Of a stretch of DNA of 64,000 bases, positions 49,211 to 62,500 are shown in pieces (the first letter of the stretch is position 1; each line of letters starts with the position of its first letter). The notes below the pieces were generated by a model that saw only the letters and a list, made by a program, of their open reading frames with translations, was not told the DNA's origin and ran no database searches. The stretch covers positions 3,100,001 to 3,164,000 of the forward strand of contig OX344764.1 of NCBI GenBank assembly GCA_947034895.1, in the 5' to 3' direction. The stretch comes from Rhytidiadelphus loreus. Lineage: Eukaryota > Streptophyta > Bryopsida > Hypnales > Hylocomiaceae. A program made the position numbers and the translations under genes.

Positions 49211-51272
49211 ACCTTGAACATCTCCCATAATCCAAAAATCAGCCTTCAAGATGACCTTCAACACTCTCAATTTTTCACCCATTTTGCTCATACAACAAGT
49301 GAACCTACAAGACAAATTGTCTACTTCTAACCCTAATGCATTGCAATCATCTTCCTAGCATTTTTTTTCCATTTTTTTTTCCATTTTTTCACCAAGCTCT
49401 TAAAATTCATCATGTATACAAAAGTTTGGGAGAGAGTCAAGAGAGAAAGAGAGACAAATCCTAAAATTGATTGTATCAAATCCCTTGATAGATTAGTTTT
49501 TACTAATTACTTCCATCCTACATTCATTTACTATAAAATCACTATTTTAGTGTAAAAAAACACCAAATTAGCACAAATCATGCTAAATTACTATAACTAT
49601 GCTAATTTAACATCATTTTTCCATTAGCCTAATTTGGTTACTCTACCAAATCTTGCTTAACTTCTTTTTAGTTTTAAATCTCTATTTTTTCCCTAGACTT
49701 TTCCTTTCATTTTTACCTAATTGCATTTTGAAATTTTAGTACTAATTTTCCAAAGTTCCTATTGTATTGTATTGGAAAACTCCTTAATTTGTAGTTTAGG
49801 TTTAATTTGTTGTTCTAATACTTCCTAGTTACATATAATTTGACTCACTTTGTTTAAATTTTCCACATTCTAAAATGTGAATTATTATGGTGGTTTACAA
49901 ATGATAAGAAAATATATATTTTTAATTCATTTTTTAATGTTAAATCAAGTACTAAAAATGCACACTTTGACGATTACAATCAAGTTTGACCATAATACAT
50001 GTACATTGAGGGATGTAAAGACCTTCAAAGATTAAATAAACAAAACTACTCTCACAAACTAAGGAATGTTTTACACCTTAAGGCCAAGCCAAATTGTTGT
50101 GTAAGAGGCCCCAAATCCTCATTTGAGGTTTGGAAAAAAGGCTGAAATTTGTGCAATCCACCTCAAGGGGAATGGCCTAGCCTCTAGATATAAAGCATCC
50201 CTTAGACCCTAAACTCCAAAAAAAGGCACCTAATAGATATACACACAACTCAACTAAGGTAAATGTGACTATTTTTGTCACCCTTTCTAAAACCAACCCT
50301 TCCAAATTCTTATCTAGAATGTACTATATCTATTTATGAGAGTTTAAAGTCAGTTTTGGATACAACTATTGCAAGTACTCTCAAATTCTTAGTTTATTGA
50401 CTTATTCATATAGACTTATGGAGTCCCAAACATGCATAAAAAGGGATTCTAGAACACTCTCTTAACTTCCAACAAGACCTAACAAAAAAATTGGGCAATT
50501 CAATAATCGGAAAAATGCTCAATTTGTTGATTTGGACTCAATTAGGTGGAATCATCTCATAGAAGTGGTGGGAAAAATTTGGATCAAGAATAGTATAACT
50601 ATTCCACAAAAAATGCTAGGAATTGGAACCAACACCCCTCCTCATTTATTATTTTTGTAACATAACTCATGGTTTTAATTGCTAGCAACAAGAATGGTTT
50701 CACCCATTTTGCAAGATTCAAAATTGTACATTCTCGTAACATGAGTTTCCGAATTTATATATGACTACATTGCAATTGTATACTACTATCAAAGTCAAAA
50801 GTCAAATACAAAAATGTACCCATGATGTTTATAGATGTCTTTTAACAACTACACAATTACCATTATTGTTTGAATTCCTTCGATCACTATCTCTATTCAA
50901 AGATTTGTTGTGTACAATGTTGTTGTAGCATATGAGTGTGAACAACTTGATCTTACTTTAGAATTGAGTAAGCAAAAAGAATGGGCCACAAACTTGCCCC
51001 CAATCCCAAAAGCTTGAACAAGGAAAAAATGGATGTTGCCTAGGTTAAAAACACAAAAGTTGTATCACTAAGAACAAAATGGTTAGATTCATCACTAAAA
51101 TATTCGAAGAAACTCACATTTTGATTATTTAATGACTTCAACTAACATAAAGCATCTTTCACATTGAGATCAATAATCTTGAGTATGGTGCCTATGCAAG
51201 AAACAATAGAAAATAAAACTAGTAGAATGCAAGTGACAAGTTTCCATACTCTTTTAGATAATAGTAGGTTAT
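49211..51272. other. AT-rich spacer
   Basis: I see nothing beyond A/T-rich low-complexity sequence and short chance ORFs. Confidence 0.5.
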
Positions 51273-51401
51273 CTACAATTGCGTAGAAGCTTTACAACAA
51301 GTTACTTGAAACTTAGTAGCATAAATCCAAGGCCAATTGGAGAGCTCAGCATTCTCGTCAATCCACTCGCGGGTCCACTCGTTGAGACCCTCCAAGCATT
51401 A
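51273..51401 (-). pseudogene. Coding-like fragment, function unknown
   Basis: On the reverse strand one frame reads CLEGLNEWTREWIDENAELS, then NWPWIYATKFQV, ending in TAG. The Trp-rich, charged composition is unlike chance AT-rich translation. It lies about 670 bp beyond the last recognisable LRR, in the same orientation. It could be a terminal exon or relic of the LRR gene, or an unrelated gene fragment. Confidence 0.3.
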
Positions 51402-53788
51402 GTCTCCTTTTTTTTCAGAAAACTATAGAACGTCATAGTTATAAGTTGAGTTCATTGTAAAGAATGCATTTGCTATCGGAACTTGGGAAAAATTGGATGT
51501 TAGAAAACTTTGAAAAACAAACAAATGAATGCCTTCGTTTGTAAGAGATAAATCTTACAAGGAAATTTGATTAATGAATGTCTCACACAAGAATTGCAAA
51601 TCTAAAAACTAACAAACAAAACAAAATTAGAAGAAAAGTGAATTTATGCTTGAATGGACAATGTTGTTGAAGTATTTAGATAAGTCATACTTGGCTTTGA
51701 ACAAAGTGGAAACACCATTCATCCATCACTTATTCAATGCATGCTCATCATTTTCTATGGTCTTATAGTCTAGATTTGAGCTTAGAAATGAGAAAGGTGA
51801 TATTATTATAAATTACCTATCAATTGGTACATGAGTTTTGCATGGCTATTTAGCAACATTTGTATGCTTCACAAACAAATATACAATATCAATACTACAA
51901 TGGATCCCTCATTTTCAATTCATGTGATTTGAAAGACTTTTGTAACCTTTATATGCATGCAAACAAAACACATGCTGAGGAAAATGATGAAATTTTTAGA
52001 CAACTTAGATCAAAGCAAAAATAGTAGGGTAGAAACTATCCTCAAATGAAAATGTCTAATTGCACTACTAAAATAATACCCTCTTTGAACCTTCTTTTGA
52101 ATTGAGAGTAGTTAAAGAATTAAAGTTCTCCACCTCTTTTGGCAAGGCCACCAAGCTTGAACACCACCAAAAAATAACAGTGGTAAACAAAGACAAGTTC
52201 TCCATTTCCTTTGGCAAGGGTGCCAAGTTTGAACACCCATTTAAATCTAGAGTTCTCAAAGAAGACAAATTCTTCACTTCTTTTAGTGAGGACACTAAGA
52301 TTGAACAGTATCACAATTGGAGAGTGGTTAAGGAAGACAAGTCCCTTAATTCCTTTGGCAAGGCCATCAAACTTGAGCACGCACTCAAATTCAAAATTCT
52401 CAAGAAAGACAAGCTCTACACTTTTTTAAACAAGGTTGCCAAGTTGGAACTCCCACTCAAATTGAAGGTGGTCAAAGACGACAAGTCCCCCACTTCCTTT
52501 TCCAAGGCCACCAAGCTTCTACACCCTTCCATTGAATCAAGAGTGGTCAACGAAGAAAAGTTCGCTACTTCTTCTAGCAAATCTACCAAACTTAAACACA
52601 CTTCCAAATTGAGAGTGCTTGAGGATAAGTTCCCTACTTCCTTTGTCAAGGCCACCAAGCATTAGCAACCACCCAAATTGAGAGTAGTTAGGGCAAACAA
52701 GTCCCCCACTTCCTTTACCAAGGTTGTCAAACTTGAACACCCACTCAAACTAAGAGTGGTCAAGGAAAAAAAGTCCCCTACTTCCTTTGGCAAGGCCCCC
52801 AATCTAGAACATGCAATTAAATCCAAAATTGGCAAGGAAGACAAGTTCTCCAATTCCTTTAGCAAGGCCCCTAACTTAGAACACACAATCAAATCTAGAA
52901 TTGTCAAGGAAGACAAATTCCCCAATTTCTTTAGCAAGGACCCTAATTTACACTATAAGAAACCCATGTTTTTTTGACATGCAAATTTTGCATGCTCATG
53001 TCTAGAGTGATGTCTGTCCACGTCTAGTCAGACATCCAAAAATTTACGTTCATTAAGACATGGAAAAAACATTGAAAATTTGCTCGGACATCACATGTTT
53101 GAGGCCTGATGTCCAAAAAAACAGTGGTCAACGGGGTTCTGAAATTGTGCCACCTGTCATGCCACATGAGCGTGGGAAGCTATGTAGGATTTTTTTCATC
53201 CATTACCCGTGAGTGACGTGGCATATTTTTTGGATGTGACGTAGCATTGTTTTGGGGCTCGAAAATAGGTCTAGAAGGAATGCTACTATGTCATGAATGA
53301 TGACCACATAGACGTGATGTCATCTTCTAGGATGTCTTTGAAGACATCTCAGTAGACATTCTATGTCTGCAATGACATCGTGCTGTCATTCTGGACGCCA
53401 TTCTTGTCATGTACACTATGAAGAGAAACATCCACTTTGGTTTTTATTGTGCCGAATGTGACATACGACATTTCTGTATTGTCCTTGCGGATGTTGTTCG
53501 TGACATGAGGCGTATGTATGAAAGCAACAACTGGCACCATACAGAACACCGGCTACTGGTTGCGGAAGTTTTTGCATGCATCGCTAAGAAATAATCCAGA
53601 CACACTGATGTCTCCGCGAGCATTTTTTGTAGCGTTCTCTCAATGTCAAAGAAAACATAGTCATATCAATAGAGATGTCAACGGTGACAGCGGAAACGTG
53701 TGATTCGATGTGAACATGGACGCTACACGAGACGTTCAAGGCGTCATATTTGAGAACAGTATGCCTTACACAATGTTGGCAAGGAGGC

Positions 53789-53920
53789 ACACCATACATA
53801 ATATAAAATACATGCATACATCATACATGGTATAAAATATATACATACATTATACATAATATAAAATACATGCATACATCATACATACAAAAATAATACA
53901 CCATACATAGTATACAATAT
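53789..53920. repeat. Minisatellite inside the CACTA element, unit about 29 bp
   Basis: Three to four imperfect copies of a unit of the form ATCATACATGGTATAAAATA plus TATACATAC. It lies in the left third of the 3.55-kb element. Confidence 0.6.
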
Positions 53921-55663
53921 TCAATAATTATATCAAAATAAATACTTTAAAAGCATCTTATTGTGATTATAGGGAGGAGATAAGACGAGATATTTATATT
54001 AGAAAGGTGGTGGGAAGAATGACAAACAATATGGAATATTAAAAATACAATCATGACAAAGGATGAGGGGAGGCGATGCTGACGTCGGTGCTAATGTTTG
54101 TTTGGGCGTTTATGTTGACATTGTTGTCAGATATGACGTCTATATCCATTGTCTTTGTAGACATTCTTCTATTCAACACATCTTGTAAGGCAAGACATGC
54201 ACGTGAATTTTTCCACTTTTGACATGTTTTACCTTCCTTTTGTAGTATCTCCTGGAACGACACATGCTAAACGTCATGCACTATAAGAAAATTTATGCAA
54301 AAATATTTTGAAGATGTTGCTTTCAATAAATGACAGCCAAAAAGACGTGTGGATACCAAGGAACTTGAAATCCGTAAAGAAATTTGATTGCAGGCGCCAA
54401 AGGCGATGCAATGATGATTTCCACATGCCACATGCACCTTACATCCTCACTGCACAGGAGCGAGCGTAGTTCATAGCCATAGTGTGCAACATATGCACCC
54501 CTACAAACTACATTGGTACAATTCATAAACGCTTGAAAAATGATAAACTGCAGTACATGAAGACACATGACTACGATGTACTCATGCAACAAGTAAAAGA
54601 CACATAAATCAACTCCCTTAGAAATGTTCATTTTATTTGCAATAGTACTAGATTAGGCAAATTCCACAATTGAGAGAACGTATGGGTCCATGGTGAAGGT
54701 GGTGCTTCCAATGTCTGAATCTCCATCACCTTTGTCTTTTTTTGTAAAAGGAACATAGTGTCTATCTAGAACTGCATGTACCACAGACCCTTCTTCAAAG
54801 TACAAATTATTACAGATTTCTAAGTACATCATATATAGTTTGTTGTAAACGTGTCAACAAGGACAAGATGTGCAGTCCAGGACATCACTGACAATATTGC
54901 AATGTCACACACTTGCAGTATTCTAGACATCTCTGAAAATGTCCATGCGCATTAGGAAATGTCCACGTGAACATGAAGACAAAGTTTTCACTAATGCTAC
55001 TGTATGCGTGTTGCTGTAGATTTTACCGGTGGCGGTTTGAAACATTTTAGATGACAATGTGCGGTTAGCTATCATAAAAATTAGTAGAGTGTTCAAAGGC
55101 TCTGTGACAAAGAAGTGAATATGACTGAAAAGGACAGTGTCATGCACAATGTGGTCATGGCCACTTATCTACTAGAGAAGGAGTTTCCCACGAATTTCTT
55201 GAACATCATGACACATCTCCTAGTACATCTCGTGGAACAATTATTTGTTTGTAGCCCTGTGCATTGTCGATGCACCACATGCAGTCTTTTGTTTTCTCAC
55301 AATGATTTTGTAGGAAGGGCATGTTTCTTGATACATTAATGTCCAGTATTGGGAGTGAGCAATTTGAATTTGTCTGTCTAAATTGAACAATGTATGTCGT
55401 TCATTCAATTTGCTTGACTGAGTCTAGAGGTACAGTGCTTCAAGTGCTTACTATGTGTTGGATACAAATCAAATGAATAAGATGGTCATGCATTCAAAAG
55501 CAAACATTGTACAGGGTAATGTGAATGGATAATGCCATTGTAAGGAAGTACTCCCATGTTTGTCGTTCAACCTATTTACTCTTCAATAGACAAGTAAAAC
55601 ACATCAACGCCAAGGAAAGAGTGCAGTGTTGGATGACAATGATGTCGGAATGAAATAGACATA

Positions 55664-55970
55664 TCTGAAGACATTTACATGTTACTGACAACATTAGCTT
55701 GAGCAATGTAGTGCTTGCCCGGAAGTCCCCAAGAATGCAAAGACATTGCAAGAGATGTCTCTACTATCGTGCAGATGTCCTCTACGACAGGTGAATAAGC
55801 GACACGATATTTGAGTAGACATTTGAAGGTTACTGAAAACATGAACTTCAACATGATAGTGCTTGTACAGAAGTCCCCATGTAAGTGAGGACATCGCAAG
55901 AGACATCCAGACTAACGTTGATATGTCCTCTGAGACATTTGAACAAGCGTCAGGACGTCTCAGCAAATAT
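55664..55970. repeat. 148-bp subterminal tandem duplication in the CACTA element
   Basis: AAGTCCCC at 55723 and 55871, with GTAGACATTTGAAGGTTACTGA / GAAGACATTTACATGTTACTGA upstream and GACAT.GCAAGAGA.. downstream of each, defines two diverged units with a period of 148 bp. Both are dense in GACAT motifs. Confidence 0.6.
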
Positions 55971-56504
55971 CGTCAGGAGGAACAAAAAAGCCATTAAGCT
56001 GAATGCTTCAAAATTTGTACTCATGTGGCCGGGCCACATCAGCAAAAAATTTGCCACATCAACGAATTTCCCTCGATCTTACTATGCCATCTACCACATC
56101 AACATGTCTACAATTTTTCAAGCCCGAGCATTGTCCAGCCCTCCTTTTATTTATGGCGGGCAAACATTTTGATTAAACAAAAACAACAAATTAATATTAA
56201 AGCCAATGAAAGAAGGTCAACAAAGCTGACGTGGCAACTTCGATTTTTACAGACACTACTACGGACATGCTTTGGTTTGCAACCATATCAGAAGAAAGGG
56301 GTAAATTAGTGGAAACAAAAAGTTGTTATAACCTAAATTTAGGCTTGTCCGCTACAACAACCACTTTGATTTGTTAAAAGTGGCAAACCCTCGGGCAAAC
56401 CATCTTCCAGACACATAGCCGTCTCCTTGGACATAGTGTGTCCATCCTCAGACACTCTACGTTGAGTGCCCAATGTAAAAAAAACATTAGTTTCTTATAG
56501 TGTT

Positions 56505-59500
56505 AGAATACGCAAATAAATCTAAAATTGTCAAGGAAGACAAGTTCCCCAATTCCTTTAGCAAGGCCCCTAATTTAGAACACCCAATTAAATCTAAAAT
56601 TGTGAAAAAAGACAAGTTCTCCACATCCTTTGGCAAGGCCGCCAAGCTTGAACACTCACTCAAATTGAAGGTAGTCAAGGAAAACAAATCTTCTACTTCT
56701 TTTAACAAGGCGACCAAACTTCTACTTTCACCTAAATTGAGAGTAGTCAAAGAAGACAAGTTTCTCAATTCCTTTGGCAAAATCGCCAAGTTTGAATACC
56801 AACTTAAATCAAGGGTGGTTAAGCCAAACAAACTCTCCACTTCCTTTTGCAGGCTACCAAGCTTGAACACCCACTCAAATTCACAATGGCTAAAAAGGAC
56901 AAGTCCCCCACTTCTTTTGGCAACGCCACCAAGCTTGAACACCCACCCAAATTGAGAGTGGTTAAAGAAGACAAATTCCCCATTTCCTTTGGCAAGGCCG
57001 TCAAGCTTGAACATTCACTCAAATCGAGAGTGGTCAAGGAAGACAAGTCCCCCACTTCCTTTGACAAGGCCGCCAAACTTGAACACCCTCTCAAACTAAA
57101 AGTGGTCAATGAAGACAAGTTCCCCACTTCCTTTGACAAGGCTGTCAAGCTTAAACACCATCTCAAATCAAGAGTGATCAAGGAAGACAAGTTCCCCACT
57201 TCCTTTGGCAAGGCCGCCAAGCTTGAACACCAACTCAAATCAAGAGTGGTCAAGGAAGACAAGTTCCCCACTTCCTTTGGCAAGGCCGCCAAGCTTGAAC
57301 ACCAACTCAAATCAAGAGTGGTCAAGGAAGAGAAGTTCCCCACTTCTTTTGGCAAGGCCGCCAAACTTGAACACCTACTCAAATCAATAGTGGTCAAGGA
57401 AGACAAGTTCCCCAATTCCTTTGGCAAGGCCGCCAAACTTAAACACCCACTCAAATAGAGAGTGGTTAGGAAAGACAAGTTCCCCACTTCCTTTGGCAAG
57501 GCCGCCAATCTAGAACACCAACTCAAATAGAGAGCGGTCAAAGAAGACAAGTTCCCCAATTCCTTTGGCAAGGCTGCCAAACTTGAACACTCAATCAAAT
57601 TGAGAGTGGTCAAGGAAGACAAGTTCCCCACTTCCTTTGGCAAGGCCGCCAAGCTTGAACACTCACTCAAATCGAGAGTGGTCAAGGAAGACAAGTTCTT
57701 CACTTCCTTTGGCAAGGCCGCCAAGTTTGAACACCCATCCAAATTGAGAGTGGTTAAGGAAGACAAGTTCCCCACTTCCTTTGGCAAGGCCGCCAAGCTT
57801 CTACACTCACTCAAATCGAGAGTGGTCAAAAAAGATAAATTCCCCACTTCCTTTGGCAATGCCGCCAAACTTAAACACCCACTCAAATAGAGAGTGGTCA
57901 AAGAAGACAAGTTCCCCACTTCCTTTGACAAGGCTACCATACTTGAACACCAACTCAAATCAAGAGTGGTCAAAAAAGACAAGTTCCCGACTTCCTTTGG
58001 CAAGGACGCCAAGCTTGAACACCCATCCAAATCGAGAGTGGTCAAGGAAGACAAGTTCCCCAATTCCTTTGGGAAGGCCGCCAAACTTGAACACTTATTC
58101 AAATTGAAAGTGGTCAAGAAAGACAAGTTCCCCACTTCCTTTGGCAAGGCCGCCAAGCTTCTACACTCACTCAAATTGAGAGTGGTCAAGGAATACAAGT
58201 CCCCTACTTCCTTTGGCAAGGCTTCCAAGTTTCTACACCCTCTCAAATTAAAAGTGGTCAAGGAAGACAAGTTCCCCACTTCCTTTGGCAAGTCTGCCAA
58301 ACTTGAACATTCATGCAAATCAAGAATGGTCAAGGAAGAGAAGTTCCCTACTTCCTTTGGCAAGGCCGCCAACCTTGAACACTCACTCAAATCGAGAGTG
58401 GTCAAACAAGACAAGTTCCCCAATTCCTTTGGCAAGGCCGCCAAGCTTGAACACTCACTCAAATTGAGTGTGGTCAAAAAAGACAAGTTCCCCACTTCCT
58501 TTGGCAAGGCCGTCAAACTTAAACACCCACTCAAATAGAGAGTGGTCAAAGAAGACAAGTTCCCTACTTCCTTTGGCAAGGCTACCAAACTTAAACACCA
58601 ACTCAAATCAAGAGTGGTCAAGGAAGACAAGTTCCCCACTTCCTTTGGCAAGGCCGCCAAGCTTCTACACTCACTCAAATTAAAAGTGGTCAAGGAAGAC
58701 AAGTTCCCTACTTCCTTTGGCAAGTCCGCCAAACTTGAACATTCATGCAAATCAAGAATGGTCAAGGAAGAGAAGTTCCCTACTTCCTTTGGCAAGGCCG
58801 CCAACCTTGAACACTCACTCAAATCGAGAGTGGTCAAACAAGACAAGTTCCCCAATTCCTTTGGCAAGGCCGCCAAGCTTGAACACTCACTCAAATTGAG
58901 TGTGGTCAAAAAAGACAAGTTCCCCACTTCCTTTGGCAAGGCCGTCAAACTTAAACACCCACTCAAATAGAGAGTGGTCAAAGAAGACAAGTTCCCTACT
59001 TCCTTTGGCAAGGCTACCAAACTTGAACACCAACTCAAATCAAGAGTGGTCAAGGAAGACAAGTTCCCCACTTCCTTTGGCAAGGCTACCAAACTTAAAC
59101 ACTCAATCAAATTGAGAGCGGTCAAGGAAGACAAGTTCCACAATTCCTTTGGCAAGGCCGCCAAGCTTGAACACCTACTCAAATCAAAAGTGGTCAAGGA
59201 AGACAAGTTCTCCAGTTCCTTTGGCAAGGCCGCCAAACTTGAACACCAACTCAAATCAAGAGTCGTCAAGGAAGACAAGTTCCCCACTTCCTTTGGCAAG
59301 GCCGCCAAGCTTCTACACTCACTCAAATTAAAAGTGGTCAAGGAAGACAAGTTCCCCACTTCCTTTGGCAAGGCCGCCAAACTTGAACATTCATTCAAAT
59401 CGAGGATGGTCAAGGAAGAGAAGTTCCCTACTTCGTTTGGCAAGGCCGCCAACCTAGAACACGAATTCAACTCGAGAGTGGTCAAAAAAGACATGTTCCC

Positions 59501-62500
59501 CACTTCTTTTGGCAACGCCACCAAGCTTGAACACCCACCCAAATTGAGAGTGGTTAAAGAAGACAAATTCGCCATTTCCTTTGGCAAGGCCGTCAAGCTT
59601 GAACATTCACTCAAATTAAGAGTGGTCAAGGAAGACAAGTCCCCCACTTCCTTTGACAAGGCCGCCAAACTTGAACACCCTCTCAAACTAAAAGTGGTCA
59701 AGGAAGACAAGTTCCCCACTTCCTTTGGCAAGGCCGCCAAACTGGAACACTTATTCAAATTGAGAGTGGTCAAGGAAGACAAGTTCCCCACTTCCTCTGG
59801 CAAGGACGCCAAGCTTGAACACCCATCCAAATTGAGAGTGGTCAACGAAGAGAAGTTCCCCAATTCCTTTGGCAAGGCCGCCAAGCTTCTACACTCATTC
59901 AAATCGAGAGTGGTCAAGGAAGACAAGTTCCCCACTTCCTTTGGCAAGGCCGCCAAACTTGAACACTCACTCAAATCCAGAGTGGACAAGGAAGAGAAGT
60001 TCCCCACTTCCTTTGGCAAGGCTACCAAACTTGAACACCAACTCAAATCAAGAGTGGTCAAAAAAGACAAGTTCCCCAATTCCTTTGGCAAGGACGCCAA
60101 GCTTGAACACCCATCCAAATCGAGAGTGGTCAAGGAAGACAAATTCCCCACTTCTTTTGGCAAGGCCGCCAAATTTGAACATTTATTCAAATTGAGAGTG
60201 GTCAAGGAATACAAGTCCCCCACTTCCTTTGGCAAGGCCGCCAAGCTTAAACACCCACTCAAATAGAGAGTGGTCAAAGAAGACAAGTTCCCCACTTCCT
60301 TTGGCAAGGCCGCCAAGCTTAAACACCCACTCAAATAGAGAGTGGTCAAAGAAGACAAGTTCCCCACTTCCTTTGGCAAGGCTACCAAACTTGAACACCA
60401 ACTCAAATCAAGAGTGGTCAAAAAAGACAAGTTCCCCACTTCCTTTGGCAAAGACGCCAAGCTTGAACACCCATCCAAATCGAGAGTGGTCAAGGAAGAC
60501 AAGTTCCCCACTTCCTTTGGCAGAGCCGACAAGCTTGAACAGTCACTCAAATCGAGAGTGGTCAAAAAAGATAAGTTCCCTACTTCCTTTGGAAAGGCCG
60601 CCAATCTAAAACACCAATTCAAATTGAGAGTGGTCAAGGAAGATAAGTTCCCCAATTCCTTTGGCAAGGCCGCCAAGCTTGAACACTCACTCAAATTGAG
60701 AGTGGTCAAAAAAGACAAGTTCCCCACTTCCTTTGGCAAGGCCGTCAAACTTAAACACCCACTCAAATAGAGAGTGGTCAAAGAAGACAAGTTCCCTACT
60801 TCCTTTGGCAAGGCTACCAAACTTAAACACCAACTCAAATCAAGAGTGGTCAAGGAAGACAAGTTCCCCACTTGCTTTGGCAAGGCCGCCAAGCTTCTAC
60901 ACTCAATCAAATTAAAAGTGGTCAAGGAAGACAAGTTCCCTACTTCCTTTGGCAAGTCCGCCAAACTTGAACATTCATGCAAATCAAGAATGGTCAAGGA
61001 AGAGAAGTTCCCTACTTCCTTTGGCAAGGCCGCCAACCTTGAACACTCACTCAAATCGAGAGTGGTCAAACAAGACAAGTTCCCCAATTCCTTTGGCAAG
61101 GCCGCCAAGCTTGAACACTCACTCAAATTGAGTGTGGTCAAAAAAGACAAGTTCCCCACTTCCTTTGGCAAGGCCGTCAAACTTAAACACCCACTCAAAT
61201 AGAGAGTGGTCAAAGAAGACAAATTCCCTACTTCCTTTGGCAAGGCTACCAAGCTTGAACACCTACTCAAATCAAGAGTGGTCAAGGAAGACAAGTTCCC
61301 CACTTTTTTTGGCAAGGCCGCCAAACTTGAATACTTATTCAAATTGAGAGTGGTCAAGGAAGACAAGTTCCCCACTTCCTTTGGCAAGGCCGCCAAGCTT
61401 GAACACCTATTCAAATCAAGAGTGGTCAAGGAAGACAAGTTCCCCAATTCCTTTGGCAAGAACGCCAAGCTTGAACACCTACTCAAATCAAGAGTGGTCA
61501 AAGAAGACAAGTTCCCCACTTCCTTTGGCAAGGCCGCCAAACATGAACACCAACTCAAATCAAGAGTGGTCAAGGAAGACAAGTTCCCCACTTCCTTTGG
61601 CAAGGACGCCAAGCTTGAACACCAACTCAAATCAAGAGTGGTCAAGGAAGACAAGTTCCCCACTTCCTTTGGCAAGGCTACCAAACTTAAACACTCAATC
61701 AAATTGAGAGCGGTCAAGGAAGACAAGTTCCACAATTCCTTTGGCAAGGCCGCCAAGTTTGAACACCTAGTCAAATCAAGAGTGGTCAAGGAAGACAAGT
61801 TCTCCAGTTCCTTTGGCAAGGCCGCCAAACTTGAACACCAACTCAAATTAAGAGTGGTCAAGGAAGACAAGTTCCCCACTTCCTTTGGCAAGGCCTCCAA
61901 GTTTCTACAACTTTCCAAATCAACAGTGGTCAAGGAAGACAAGGTCCCCACTTCCTTTGGCAAGACCGCCAAGCTTGAACACTTACTCAAATCAAGAGTG
62001 GTCAAGGAAAACAAGTTCCCCACTTCCTTTGGCAAGGCCGCCAAGTTTGAACACCAACTCAAATCGAGAGTGGTCAAAGAAGACATGTTCCCCACTTCCT
62101 TTGGCAACGCTACCAAATTTGAACGCCAACTCAAATCAAGAGTGGTCAAAAAAGACAAGTTCCCCACTTCCTTTGGCAAGGACGCCAAGCTTGAACACCT
62201 ACTCAAATCAAGAGTGGTCAAAGAAGACAAGTTCCCCACTTCCTTTGGCAAGGCCGCCAAACTTGAACACCAACTCAAATTGAGAGTGGTCAAGGAAGAC
62301 AAGTTCCCCACTTCCTTTGGCAAGGCCGCCAAACTTGAACACCAACTCAAATCAAGAGTGGTCAAGGAAGACAAGTTCCCCACTTCCTTTGGCAAGGCCG
62401 CCAAGCTTGAACACCTATTCAAATCAAGAGTGGTCAAGGAAGAGAAGTTCCCCACTTCCTTTGGCAAGGCCGCCAAGCTTGAACACCAAATCAAATCAAA

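Larger units (their letters stand above)
52951..56502. mobile_element. Non-autonomous CACTA (CMC/En-Spm) transposon, 3,552 bp, inserted in the LRR array
   Basis: It starts CACTATAAGAAAC and ends GTTTCTTATAGTG. The terminal inverted repeat extends with few mismatches to about 30 bp (ATGTTTTTTT.ACAT follows at both ends). TTA flanks it on both sides (52948-52950 and 56503-56505), the 3-bp target duplication expected of CACTA elements. Both subterminal regions are rich in GACATC/GATGTC-type motifs in both orientations, candidate transposase-binding repeats. No ORF longer than about 100 codons and no transposase motif is seen. Removing it with one TTA joins two LRR blocks in the same frame. Confidence 0.92.
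52068..56850 (-). pseudogene. Decayed 3' part of the LRR array (two blocks split by a CACTA element)
   Basis: LRR units of the same 72-bp type continue beyond the intact frame in 56505-56850 and 52068-52950, about 17 units. A one-base deletion near 56850 (TTTTGCAGG where other units have TTGGCAAGG) shifts the frame. In the shifted frame the units read on, for example KELRNLSSLTTLNL and KDVENLSFF. Across the transposon the frame continues as KKLGNLSSLTILDL until a TAA at about 52659, where a Ser codon is expected. Further stops follow (about 52414, 52068). Decay increases toward the 3' end, so this part is probably not translated. Confidence 0.75.

Noticed and set aside
47460..49330. Solo LTR or LTR retrotransposon
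   Set aside because: Only a purine tract followed by TG was seen; no second LTR, primer-binding site, target duplication or gag/pol motif could be found by eye.
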